A stretch of 64,000 nt of DNA, taken from Fonsecaea monophora. Its lineage: Eukaryota > Ascomycota > Eurotiomycetes > Chaetothyriales > Herpotrichiellaceae. The position numbers were made by a program, and so were the translations under genes. The notes beneath the pieces were generated by a model, which searched no databases, had not been told where the DNA came from, and worked only from the letters and a program-made list of their open reading frames with translations. Position 1 is the first letter of the stretch; every line of letters begins with the position of its first letter. Shown piece by piece: positions 53,789 through 64,000 of the stretch. Location: positions 1 through 64,000 of the forward strand of contig NW_019173979.1 of NCBI RefSeq assembly GCF_001642475.1, in the 5' to 3' direction.

Positions 53789-54554
53789 TAGTCTACTAGT
53801 AAAGTAGTCGCCAGCAACAAGGAGAAAGGGACTTTGCCTACCTTCCTGGTGAGATATGTATGTAGACCAGTCAATGTCTTGCCAGACAAACAACCAAGAA
53901 TGGATATTAATTAAGTATTGCCCAAGTACTAGCAGTTTTCTTGATGACTAAGTCCACCTTCCTACTTGGTTCTTGGTCCATGGTACCAACCAATCAAGCG
54001 CATGCGTGACTTCCGTTTTTGGTTGGGAGCGAAACTCAACAGGCCAGCTAGACCGATCCGGGCGGTTTTCGTGGCGCGCTTTACAGGTCCCGTTTGCACG
54101 AACGGTTCAATCCGCGCACCGGGACAAACCCAGTGTCACTATAAGTTACGAAGTACTGCTAGTACTTTCTACCGCTTTATGGTACCATGTATGTCCTATT
54201 GTAGTAGTAAGTACTCACAAAGAATGTCTGGTAGGTTTTGGTTGAAAAAAAAAAAGAAAAGCCCGGCCGTGGAGCTAGGAGGGAATATGCTGTTTTCTGT
54301 TCGTTTTCGTTTTTCGTGTCGCATGAGCATTTGTATCATTGGAAGAAAGAATGAGACGCACACAACAGAACACTTGCCAGTACCAGAAAGATTCAGCGTA
54401 CTAAACACCAAGTAAAGTTCCTGAATCTATATCTAGATATCTATCTGCCTGTATATTTATTCAGTAGTGGTATTCTTCTCATGGACATAAAAGAAACACC
54501 AAAGGTACTAGTGTACAAGCCACTTCCTCCCTCCCACCCTTTCTCTCTAGTAGC
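53789..54554. other. Intergenic between convergent NLR and kinase genes
   Basis: No gene is seen. The region contains AGTACT/CTAGTA-type words (53800, 53925, 54153, 54203, 54508) like those in the 9.9-11.5 kb stretch, and an A-rich run near 54244. Confidence 0.45.
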
Positions 54555-56201
54555 TCACCGACGTGCCCATGGTCGTCGTTCTTCCGTTTGGAAGCAGTGC
54601 TTTGGTTGTTGAGGGGCTTTCGCTGCAGGTTTGGGTGACACACTGCGAAGTCGCTTCAGGCCAGGGACCTCAGGCTTGGGGCCTTTCGGCGCTGGAACTT
54701 GCAACCTATCGCGTTGTCCTGAAGGCTGAGAAGAAGCATCCGGCACTGGGCTAATCTGACGTCGAGGTGTGGTCAGTCCTTCGCCGTTGAAACACATGGC
54801 AAGCATTTGAGCTGCCGAAGCCCGTAGATCGGGATCTTGTCGTGCCATAGGCTCGAGGATCGGCATGTGAATAGCCGCATCCTTGACGCCTTGAAGAACG
54901 TCCTTGTACTGAGCTAGCCTTGGGTCGTGAAGATTTCCTGATTGTGTCACAATACTGAGCACGACAAAGAGGGACCAGACGTCCGCTTTGGGAGACTGCT
55001 CGTGCGTTTCGAACCTTATCTCGGGTGCCATGTAGAGAGGAGAGCCGCAGAGTGTCCTTGCGAGCTGTTGTTGACTGGCAAGGCCAAAATCAGCGAGTTG
55101 GAAAAGGTAATTGTTGTCGCCTGTTGGGGTGTAGAGGATGTTTGCGGGCTTCACATCCCGGTGGATCCAGTTTCGGCAGGCAAGATAATCTAGCGCTTGG
55201 AGCATTTCATGCCACAACCGCCAGACGACGACTTTGTTGGTATGTATGCCTGGAAATTGCTCGATCAAATCGCCCAAGCTTCCGGATTTGAGGCTCAGGT
55301 AAATCTCGACGGTTTCGGTGCCCCAACCCGACGAGCCCAAGTATTCGACAATGTTCTTCTGTTCCCCGCTGTCAGCATGTGGCACCATAGCCAAGAGGAT
55401 AAGGATTCCTGGAACATACGTGAGAAATGCTGGAGAGGGCTTTGACTTCACGCTGCAACACGTCGTCCCTCCCAGGCACTTTGATTCTCTTGGCTGCGAT
55501 TGAACATCCCGAATCGGCATCAACAGCTCTATATACTTGACCAAACGCTCCACCACCTAGATCTTCAACGATGATCGCTCGCTGGACAGCCCCAATGGCA
55601 GGCGTGTGAAGTCGTGTGTTGTACCAAGAGGTGAGATCCATCGGAACGTCCTCGACAGTTGGAGCCCAACGAGAATTGCATATCCGCGCATCCACCATCT
55701 GAGACTTGTTTTCCTGCTCTTGTACCAGCATGTCCTTTTTCGTGACCCATTTCACGTGAAAGACAAACTGGTCCAGTTTCTCGCCGCCAGCGCTGATTGT
55801 GTAGTCGGATTTCTTCGTGTTCAAGACGATCTTGCGGAAATTCCCATCTTCCCTGAACTTATCTGGGTCTATTCTCGTGGTGTGAAGTCGGGACCGGTCC
55901 CAGAACATGATTTGATGGGATTCTGGGTGGATTTCGAACGAAAAGCGGACTTGGGAGATACTCGAGCCTGGCATGACAAGGTGCCGACGGCATTCTTTCC
56001 CACTTCCGCTCTAACCAGAGGACGAGGCCTTGAATGAACGTGATGGCCGATCTCAAGTCCGTACATATCGGGGTCCGTGTGGCATAGCGATACAAACTTC
56101 TTGTTGTCTGGGTGAAGAAGCATTTCCTTGGCCTTGGGAGATTTCTTGTTCGGCACGAGCCACAAGATCGTTTGAGGGTGTGGAATTTGACGGGGAGACA
56201 T
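54555..56201 (-). pseudogene. FHA-domain Ser/Thr protein kinase, frameshifted in the FHA domain
   Basis: The natural start is probably ATG 56201 ('MSPRQIPHPQTILWLVP'). That frame reads the first part of a forkhead-associated domain up to 'VGKNAVGTL'. The next conserved stretch, 'MPGSSISQVRFSFEI', lies in another frame beginning at 55974; no intron can fit, because the pieces are contiguous. One missing base near 55970-55985 explains it. Downstream the gene is intact: Gly loop 'GGGAFGQVYRAV', 'AAKRIK', an intron 55359-55419 (GTATGT...GCTGACA...ACAG) joining 'SSISH' to 'KNIVEYLG', 'HRDVKPANIL', 'LADFGLA' and 'MAPE'. The C-terminus is basic and Pro-rich. Translation from the ATG at 55974 would give a 452-aa kinase with a clipped FHA domain. 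It could be a pseudogene or a sequencing error. Confidence 0.75.
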
Positions 56202-56596
56202 GATGCTGTGCATTCCACAAGAGAACAAGTAAGATAGTCGGCCTCCAAAAGAGTGGTTGGGAGAGTATTCCATCTTTTGAGCAAATCAGTCTCCTTGTTC
56301 AAAGTGACCCAGTAATACCGAGACATTTTGAGAAACCCATGGCTCCCCCTCAAGTCGATTGGACAACAGCGATCGTCACAGATTGCATTCCTTTCTCACC
56401 TGGTGAATGGACCCTGCTGTTGTCAAACACGTCCCTTATTTTAGTCGGATGCGTGCATGGCTCAATTTGTTGCCTAGAGTGTTGGAATGCATGCATCACG
56501 TGGACGATTGACAACTTGTAAATCCATATATCAGTAAGCCGCAATGGACTGCGTCTGCTCAACGCGTCGACTTCTGCACTTCTACCAACCATCACA
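56202..56596. promoter_or_regulatory. Shared promoter region of two divergent broken genes
   Basis: This 395 bp stretch separates the FHA kinase (minus) from the ORF of unknown function (plus). Nothing specific could be recognised in it. Confidence 0.4.
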
Positions 56597-57996
56597 ATGA
56601 CTCAAACCGTCCACGCCATCAATTCGGCTCCTCTGAATGCCATGATGCCCATTCTCCCGCGGATGGAGGATGGCCCATCGTTTCTTGAACACCAAGAGCG
56701 TCGTTTCGGACAGGACCCTCACTCATCCTGTCACACCACGAGAGAATCAAGCCTTGAACCTTTGCCTCAAACCCAGGCCGAAATCGACCCCGAAGAACTT
56801 ATTCGTAAGCCGTTGAATGACAGGGAAATCAATATAATGCGAACTATTTTGCATGAGCGCTATCGCTATCACCCTGGCCGTCGATACGGAGAGGAGGAGT
56901 TGCAGGAATCGAGGCGGATCTTCGATGAGCGGTGGCGTCGGATGAAAATTATGTTCTGCTCTATCATGGACCCGACTTGAGGGGGCGCGTAGGGGAAGCG
57001 AGATCGCGCATCATGGTCAGACACAGCATCAAAAAAAGATGGCAAGAACTGGGAGTCTGGAACCCGAAATGGGGAGTCGTACCGAACAGTCACGGTCGGT
57101 ATCTTAACGGAGATCGTCCTGAATTCTGGGAGTGGCACCGGAAATGGCGGGGCACACAACGGAAGTTCGACAGCCTACCTTGGGAGGAACAAAATGGCTG
57201 CTGGCCCGTGCCAGATGAGGAGTTCGAATGGGAGCGCGCGATCCGAATGTACCTCGAGAGGGAAGGTCACTGGAGCGAGACTCTCAAGCTAGTGTCGACA
57301 GAGAATGGACACCAATACGACACCGACGTGGTCGATGATCGCGAATTTCTAATCACGAGCCGACCTTGGTTTGTTTGGGCACTAGAGGCCGCAGAGGAAG
57401 AGGTGAAACTGCGACGCCTTCCAATGCAGCCCACAATCTCAGCATATGAACCGGCAAGGGTGAATGTAATGGCCCGATGGAAAGAGGACGGCCGCTGGAA
57501 AGATAGCTGGACCGACAATACGACTGACTACATAAACCCCCCTGTATGGCCACATCTGGTGGGGTGGAAATGGAGAAATGAGTCTCCATCACCAGAACCT
57601 GCGGATTTAAATGACATGGAATTCACTCCATCCGAGGTTGATGCGCTGGAAGCCATACGCCCTCCCACACCGCGGCCGCCACCGAGGTCAATGCCCCAAG
57701 AGCGCCGTCGTCGGACTGATATATCCATTTTCCATCCATCCTATGACGACGATTCTGATCCACAACCGTTGGAATCCGCAGAGCCGCTCCACCAGAAAAC
57801 CAGGCTCAGGCAGAAGGCATCTCGAGGCCCAACGACGTCTGCAAAAGTCTCCAAGTTGACTCCACCTCGTCGCAGCCTCAGGATTGCAGAAAGAGAACAG
57901 CGGCTCAAGGTTCCTGATATGCCTCCTGAAGCCGTGGAGAATCTGGACAAGGAGAGTGTGACACAGCTATTCCACCGCAGTCGGACCAGAAGGTAA
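56597..57996 (+). pseudogene. Fungal protein of unknown function, split by one frameshift
   Basis: ATG 56597 opens a frame of 127 codons ending at TGA 56980. A second frame starting before 56932 continues the same protein to TAA 57996. The junction falls between 56930 and 56950, next to an AAAA run: the first frame reads 'RRIFDERWRR' and the second 'GPDLRGRVGEARSR', 'IKKRWQELGVWNPKWG', 'ITSRPWFVWALEAAEEE' and 'ESPSPEPADLN'. I recall the combination 'KKRWQxLGVWNPxWG ... ESPSPEPxDL' from an uncharacterised family in Eurotiomycetes. The total length, 1400 nt, is one base short of a whole number of codons (466 aa expected). The N-terminus and the Arg/Ser-rich C-terminus look disordered. The function is unknown. 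Confidence 0.65.
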
Positions 57997-59604
57997 AGGA
58001 GACCTCGACGAAAGCGGAAACAGGGGGAAATGGTCGTTCCAAAAAGGAACATCAGCCAAAGTCGTCGAAACTGCAGGGTATCGCAAAGCGAAGTGGCCGA
58101 TCAGGACGTTCAAATGTATAACATGGGATTATGTGCGGCGTACTCGAAGCTACTACTCGATCTTGACATGGCCGGTGAACCCGGAAACAACCATGTCTGT
58201 TGCGACCCACTAGATCCGATCGGAGCTGGACATGGTTCATGGGAATCGCGTCGATTCTTTTCAGGGTTCGATCTTTTGTGGATGGGACAGAACACCAGCC
58301 AAAGACTTCTCTGGGTTGTAAGGCGTTTCAAGGAAGGCGTTGGCAGTGACTGGCTACCGGGGGTTATCACCTGCTGTACCAATATGTTATATAAGATAGG
58401 CATCGAAAAGATGACCAGTGGTTGGCCTTGAAGCAGAGAAGTACTAGAAGTTGTGTGTAATAATAATAATGCCATTTACGCGCCGATACCGTTTCAAATA
58501 GACTGACAAAAGTGTCGCAGGAAGAGACTACATTCGTAAAGACGAAATCAAACGCCCTGAGAATAGGAGAGTGTTTCCCTCAGGAAGGTGTATGCGGAAT
58601 GCGGTAAGTGCGTTCTGCAAGAATCACCGAACGGGCGGCCGACGTGGTGGCAGAGTTCCTTGCCAAGCGAGTCGTTGACTTGGCCAACGTCCACGAAATA
58701 CGAGGTCCTTCGGTGGAGCCTGACCGGATCCTTGTTTTGGAGTGTGTTTACTTCGCTCTAGGATGGATTTGGTGGGCATCACCATCAGTCCGCCTAGCGT
58801 CGAGGCGTCCGGTCAGCGCTCATCGGCAATTGTACGAGGCATTGCATAGCACGGGAGACGTGTTGGTTTGTCACGTACGCATTGGGGATGCAGACCTGAG
58901 ACACTGATACAGGCCAGTGGTTCAGCGGAGAATATCGATTCGTGATGGTGAGGAACATGAGGAGCAAGTATGACTCAAAACCGAGGCTGCATCCTTGGAC
59001 CTTCACTGGATGAAAGACATCAGGGCAACAGGAATACCTCGTAGGAGCAGACTATTCGGGAAGATGCGCAAGATGGCGGAGAGCGCGGTACACTAACTTG
59101 TCAGACGATAAACCACAGGCGGACTGGGTCGTCATTTAAAGTATTGGCAACCCACCAATGACATCATCCTCGCCAGCTTCGCACGTTCCCCGTCTTGCCG
59201 GTGGAGGAATTGATCTGCGCGTGGCGGCCAACAGATCGATAGACAACTTGACTTCAGGCCGCTGAACCTGTCGTGCCTGTCCATGTGGCCAATATAGACG
59301 CGCACTGGACCATATCGTCGACCACACTTGTTTGCACATTTGATTCACTTCTACACGCTTGATTTCCTGATTCTCTCCGGTTTTGCCAGACAGTTGGTCG
59401 TCAATTCACCGACTCTTCCCCTTGTGTCAATGTCAGCTCTCCCCTGACAGTTGCAGCTTCGTATCTTATCACTAGACTTTGCTAGTCCCTTGCTGCTCAC
59501 CTTACATCGACCCCTTGGGCTGCTTCATTTCGATTTCCAGGCCTCCTTACGATCATTTTGGCCCTCTTTCTCAAAACCTCCTTACCCCGCGAGAACCGCC
59601 CACC
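57997..59604. other. Intergenic 1.6 kb, no gene seen
   Basis: No frame with recognisable content is present on either strand. The last 150 bp are pyrimidine-rich and probably the promoter/5' UTR of the SH3BGR-like gene. Confidence 0.4.
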
Positions 59605-60929
59605 ATGGCGACAACCTCCTACTCCACAGACCCGACCCTCTACCTCTATACCTCCCTAACGGCCGGATCATCTCACATTATTACCGCGACTTCAAGGCTG
59701 GAGACCATTCTGAAAGCCAACAAGATCCCGTTTCGGGCACTAGACTGCGCAACAGATGAGAAAGCGCGCATGCTCTGGGGCAGAAGATCCAAGGGAAGAA
59801 AGCTGCCGGGTTTGGTCAAATATGGCGAAATTATCGGCGTATGCGGTACCCCGGCCATCTTCCAAAACTGGCCTTTTCACTAACCAATCTCCAGGATCTC
59901 GAGCAAATCGAAGAGTGGAACGAGTATGGAGAGCTCAAGGAACAGATTGCAGCCACTCAAGACTTTGGTGGTCTGACCACGTCCGCGAACCTGGCTCCAC
60001 AAGTACCAGCGACGAGCACTGCTTCGACCCCTTCGAGGTCCGGGCCCCCCTCACGCGCCTCGTCCGAGACTCGCCACATCTCCATTGCGGAACCATCAGA
60101 GAAGGAAAAGGAAAAGAATGCAGCCGCCGGAGATACTAAGCCTGCTGAAAATCCCATGAATGTGGCTTTTCGGCAGTTAGGTGCGGAGGCCGCAGCCAAA
60201 GCCACCCAAAAGAAAAGCGCTGCTGCTGCCCAATCTCCCAAGGCTGCAGCCGTCCCGGCAAAGGGTCAGAGTACAACAGACCAAGTCCCCACGGCTGCAG
60301 CCGATCGAGTCGGCACAGAGGCTGCGGTAGAGTCGGCCGATACAGCGGCGGAGGTCACGGCAGCCAAAACGCCAGCCCAACTCGCATCGGAAGGGGCAGC
60401 CAGAACATCTGTCGGCAAGATTGCGGAATCACAAGACAAAATCGCCGTAGATACGGCAGAGGATAGATCGCCCTCGAAAGAAGAACAGATTCTCGAGATG
60501 CGTCGGACAAGTAGCGTCACGAAGTCCAAGTCGAGGTTGAGTGACGTGACGCCCATAGAAGAGAGCGACAAGGTTGTAGCAGAGCCGGAAGAGACATCGA
60601 CCACGTCACAATCTTCGATTGCCGTGCCGGACAATGAAGTCAGCGCCAGTTCTTCTACGAGTTTATCTACGCAGGCGACGCTCCACAAGCAGCATCGTGG
60701 GAGCGACATCGGAGAAGCGTCCCCCGAAGAGATTCGAGCGCTGGAGAAGAAGCTGAGTATCCCAGAGGAGGACGACGACGATGCGGAAGATGCCGTCGAG
60801 ACGACGCAGAGCAAAGCGGCCGAAGTGTCTAGCACTGATAAGGCTGAGAATGCAGCCACAGAAGGGACCGCGCCACAGAAGACTGACCCCAAGGATGCGG
60901 ACAAGGCTGGCGTCAGTGTGGGTGACTAA
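59605..60929 (+). CDS. SH3BGR/glutaredoxin-like protein with long disordered tail
   Basis: The start is ATG 59605 in a strong context (caccATGg). Exons 59605-59838 and 59895-60929 (GTATGC...CTAAC...CCAG) give 422 aa. The first ~110 residues form a thioredoxin-like SH3BGR fold: 'PTLYLYTSLTAGSSHIITAT', 'LETILKANKIPFRALDCATD', then across the splice 'LPGLVKYGEIIGDLEQIEEWNEYGELKE'. The CxxC of true glutaredoxins is replaced by Thr-Ala-Gly-Ser, so redox activity is unlikely. The remaining ~310 residues are Ala/Lys/Glu/Ser-rich and probably disordered, with acidic runs ('EEDDDDAEDA'). In animals SH3BGR proteins are small adaptors. Fungal members carry such tails and are uncharacterised. Confidence 0.82.
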
Positions 60930-61226
60930 GTTTGGCAACGGCCGGTGATGTTGTCATCGTCGTCAATGCTGTCAGGTTCGAATGGGAATTCAAACAGCTG
61001 GGCATTTCTCGCTGTCTTGGGGGCACAAGGCAAAGCGAGCGCAGCACGGCGCCCAAGGGCAGGGTAGGGCAGCGCAGAGCGGAGTTAAGCACAGAACCCG
61101 GGACAGCACAGTGGGATTGACTGACATGTGATGTGATGTCTGCCAGCGATTTCAATCCCCACGCAACGTGCGTAGATACCTACATCCGAGGGTACACGTT
61201 ATATGCATATCTTGTCGGCTGCCTTT

Positions 61227-61265
<39 letters not shown>

Positions 61266-61950
61266 CTGTGTCTGTGTCTTTGTCTCAGATCTTTTCGAGT
61301 TCCCGGCTCCCGGCTGGCTGGACTGACTCCCCTCACACTCTGGTTCTTCCTCCCTCTGATTCCCCGTACGTAGTACACACATACCTCCCGCCCTACAGCA
61401 TCGTCTGTCCCTCTCCACCTGTTTGTAGCGGAGCGGGAAAGTGAGTACTTGTTCGCGTACTTACTCGCTCGCTCACTCACGCACTCGGCCCTCATTGATT
61501 CGGCTAGGCTAGAGAGATAGAGAGCCGTACAGCCAGGCGGCCTATGCGCCACGGCCTACCCTTGGTTTGACCTAATTCATTCTTTCGTTCATTCGTGTCT
61601 GGTCTGATCTGGCCTGGTCTGTGATTGGCCAAGAACAAAACAAAATAAATTAGCTGCGCACAGAGATTCCGCAGCCCAGTCCAGACTCCAGATCCTCGGT
61701 CTTCTCCCAGGCAGGGATGATGTACACGGTACGCACGCACGGTGTGAATAGATAAATTTGTTAGAGTACCGACTCCTAGTAGGATCCATTCTGTCCATCC
61801 ACATCCAATCGCCGCAAGTAGCCATAATAAACATCTTGTGTTTTTTCCTTGATATCATAGTCATTGTCATCTCGTGCCCTTTCCCCAGGTCGGTTTCCAG
61901 GGGCGACCTGGGGTCCGTCACCACACATACCCTCCCTTCCCCACCCAGGT
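60930..61950. other. Intergenic with CT/TG microsatellite between convergent genes
   Basis: This lies between the ends of the SH3BGR-like gene (plus) and the GMC gene (minus). No coding content apart from low-complexity frames produced by the microsatellite. Confidence 0.45.
61227..61286. repeat. Compound (CT)n-(TG)n microsatellite
   Basis: About 12 TC/CT units (61227-61250) run into about seven TG units (61251-61265) and then an irregular TCTGTG run. Confidence 0.8.
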
Positions 61951-63773
61951 TTACAGTCTGGGTCGGAGTCCCTTGTCGTTCGCCCAGCCGCGTCCGCTCA
62001 TTTCCACGTCCGTCAGCCGCCAGCCTGCTTCAATGGCGACCAGCTCGGCACATCGCTCCCCGATCCCCAGCACCGTCAACATCGGGTTGATGGTGGTCAT
62101 GGCCGGGAACACGCCCGCATCTGCGATCCTTAGCCCCTTGAGGCCCCTCACCTTCAAGTTCTCGTCCACCACCGCTTTCTCGTCCTTGTGCACGTCTCCC
62201 ATTTTGGTCGTACCCGCGGGGTGGTACACGGTGTGTGCAACCTTTCTCGCATACTCGGAGAGTGCCTCGTCGGATTGGACTGCAGGTCCCGGGGCCACTT
62301 CGCGCTTGATCCACTCCTTGAATGGAGATTGCTGCGCGATCTTCCGCGCGGCCCTGATTCCAAAGACGAAAGTCGCGGCATCGTAACCTTCAGGATCCGT
62401 GAAGTAGCGGAAGTCTAGTGCCGGTTTGACGCTGGGGTCAGACGAAGTAAGATAAAGTTTGCCCCGGGATCGAGGACGAGGGATGTTGGGCGTCATGCAG
62501 AATGCATCGATTGGGGTGTCGTAGCCCAATCTGGTCGTGTTCAAGCAGAAAGGGATCTGGTAGCAATGCATCATCACGTCCGCAATGTTGCCGTCCGGGA
62601 TCGCGGCAGGATTTGTTGGTGTGGATTTCTTCCCTGCCGCATCAGGAGCTTCACGGCGGAGGAAGATGCCCGCGTCCGAATCCATGGTGGTCTGGTTTGG
62701 TGGCACCGGTCGGTTGAGCTCCCAGATGATGATGGTTTCCGGATGGTCGAGGAGGTTTTCACCCACACCAGGGATGTTCTTTACCACAGGGATGGAAAGA
62801 GAGGACAGTTCCTCAGCCGGTCCCAGTCCGGAGAGGAGCATCAGGCGCGGTGTGTCGACAGCGCCGGCACAGAGGATGGTCTCGGTTCGTGCGGTGAGTG
62901 TCAATTTTTGACCTGATTGGAGGGTGACGTTGACGCCTGTCACTGTGTCGTCGCGGACGTTGATCTTGGAGACCCAGGAATTGGTCAGGATCTTGAGATT
63001 GGGTCTGTTTTCCTCGCCCCTGAGGATTGGATGAATATAGGCCACGCTGGCGCTGGATCTCCGACCGTCATCTGGATTATAGCTGACGGAGAAAAAGCCC
63101 ACACACTCCCGTAACGCGCCCGTGGCCGCAATGTGTGCGTTGAAATCGTGTACGATTGGGATGTTCATGGCGGTACTACACGATTGGACCCAGTCTTTAC
63201 ACAACTGATTCCGGTGGCGAGCATGAACGGGTTGGACGGTATTCCGAAGCTTGTTCAACACACGCATAAACATTGGAAAGGTCCAGCCTTTGGCACCCAT
63301 CGACTCCCAGATCTTGCAATCATACTCAAAGGGCCGAAAGGAGATCAGCGTGTTGTGACTGGAGCAACCACCCAGGACTTTGGCGCGAGAATGCCTGATG
63401 TGGGAATTACCTGCGAATTGCGTCGTCAGTCCTTTAAGATCTCGTAGCATCAAATCAGGTCACCGACATACCCATCGGTTGCTCAGTGGTCCCGTAGTCA
63501 TAGTCGAGTTCTCCTCCAAGAAGGCTGAGCCATTGTTTGAGATCCAGGACTCGATCATCCATAAAGTCACTGGGCCCGGCCTCTATCAACAGTATCTTCT
63601 TCTCCGGGAGGTATTCAGCTAGGCGGGATGCAATCACACAGCCCTATCAGGTAGGATTCCATTTAGCACCCTGTCCACTCGTGTCTGACCGACATACTTA
63701 CTGCCGTCCCACCTCCCACGATGAGGTAGTCATAGCTATCGACTTCGGAGACGTCTAGATGGTTGGTCGTCAT
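61951..63773 (-). CDS. GMC (glucose-methanol-choline) family FAD oxidoreductase
   Basis: Three exons are read on the minus strand: 63773-63702, 63643-63472 and 63410-61951. All junctions are GT-AG and the total is 567 aa. The first splice completes the FAD-binding Rossmann motif 'YDYLIVGGGTAGCVIASRLAE', ending in 'ILLIEAG'. The second splice joins 'YDYGTTEQPMG' to 'NSHIRHSRAKVLGGCSSHN', the GMC signature 1 region. The signature 2 sequence 'AGAVDTPRLMLLSGLGP' and the active-site region 'AHTVYHPAGTTKMG' (catalytic His) and 'TINPMLTVLGIGERCAEL' are present. There is no signal peptide, so the enzyme is probably intracellular (alcohol/choline-type oxidase or dehydrogenase) and not a secreted glucose oxidase or aryl-alcohol oxidase. 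The substrate cannot be told from sequence alone. Confidence 0.9.
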
Positions 63774-64000
63774 CTTTGGGCTCTTTGAAAAGATCAATTG
63801 ATGAGGGTGTTGTTGGAAAGTCTGTCGGCGTAGGACTAGACATACATCCAAGGTTTGTTAGAGAATTATAGACGACTGGGAAAAAAGAATTCTGGGGCAG
63901 AAGCGTGACCCACATAATCTGTTGCGTAAGAAGTACTCGGTACTGGCAGCTGGTTAGTCCTTAGTCCTGAGGATATCGTATCAGTCCACGGTGATGGCTG
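63774..64000. other. Promoter side of the GMC gene, window edge
   Basis: No further gene is seen before the window ends. Confidence 0.4.

Noticed and set aside
58030..58431. 133-codon plus-strand frame after the broken unknown gene
   Set aside because: No recognisable motif, and the composition is not convincing; no evidence for a gene.
60974..60990. GGTTCGAAT-like sequence resembling a tRNA T-loop
   Set aside because: No matching acceptor, D or anticodon arms could be drawn around it.
61133..61552. Open frames through the CT/TG microsatellite
   Set aside because: They encode Ser-Leu, Cys-Val or Arg-Glu dipeptide repeats produced by the repeat itself.
1..64000. CRISPR arrays, prokaryotic operons, insertion sequences
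   Set aside because: Eukaryotic introns and gene content throughout; no regularly spaced direct repeats, and no transposase or reverse transcriptase motifs were seen.

Overview
The window is nuclear DNA of a filamentous ascomycete (Pezizomycotina). The evidence is short GT-AG introns (about 50-280 nt) with CTAAC/CTGAC-like branch sites, a fungal NADPH-type nitrate reductase next to a nitrite reductase, an aspartyl-tRNA synthetase-DUF2156 fusion known only from fungi, a NACHT-ankyrin NLR, and several fungus-restricted families. The family mix reminds me of Eurotiomycetes, perhaps Chaetothyriales (black yeasts), but that placement is an impression, not a demonstration.

Region by region. 0-26 kb is mostly housekeeping: a leucine-rich-repeat protein, an ASPM-like calponin-homology spindle protein, the ER thiol oxidase Ero1, a 3.4 kb gene-poor stretch, a Ras-association/PH adaptor, a Polycomb EED-type WD40 protein divergent from the RNA helicase SKI2, an MBL-fold hydrolase, and the 60S assembly factor NSA2. 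28.6-35.6 kb is the nitrate assimilation pair niaD-niiA. The two genes lie head to tail, and the region between them carries GATA sites and a perfect NirA octamer. A Vps62-like membrane protein follows.

37.6-59.6 kb looks like an accessory or decaying region. It holds four genes broken by frameshifts or nonsense codons: a fungal-specific family copy, an aminoglycoside-phosphotransferase-like kinase with at least three shifts, an FHA-Ser/Thr kinase, and a fungal protein of unknown function. Among them are intact genes: a small conserved protein, a PD-(D/E)XK-like protein, the AspRS-DUF2156 fusion (ergosteryl-aspartate synthase, ErdS) and a 1508-residue NWD-NACHT-ankyrin NLR. 59.6-64 kb has an SH3BGR/glutaredoxin-like protein, a CT/TG microsatellite and a GMC oxidoreductase.

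Functional links: niaD and niiA together reduce nitrate to ammonium. ErdS would divert Asp-tRNA into sterol aspartylation; no ErdH-like hydrolase is visible here. EED would be a core subunit of the H3K27 methyltransferase PRC2. Several genes have introns whose length is a multiple of three, so a plain open reading frame runs through them. I identified two of these (in ErdS and in the PD-(D/E)XK-like protein) from conserved family motifs. I found no tRNA, rRNA, CRISPR array or recognisable transposon.
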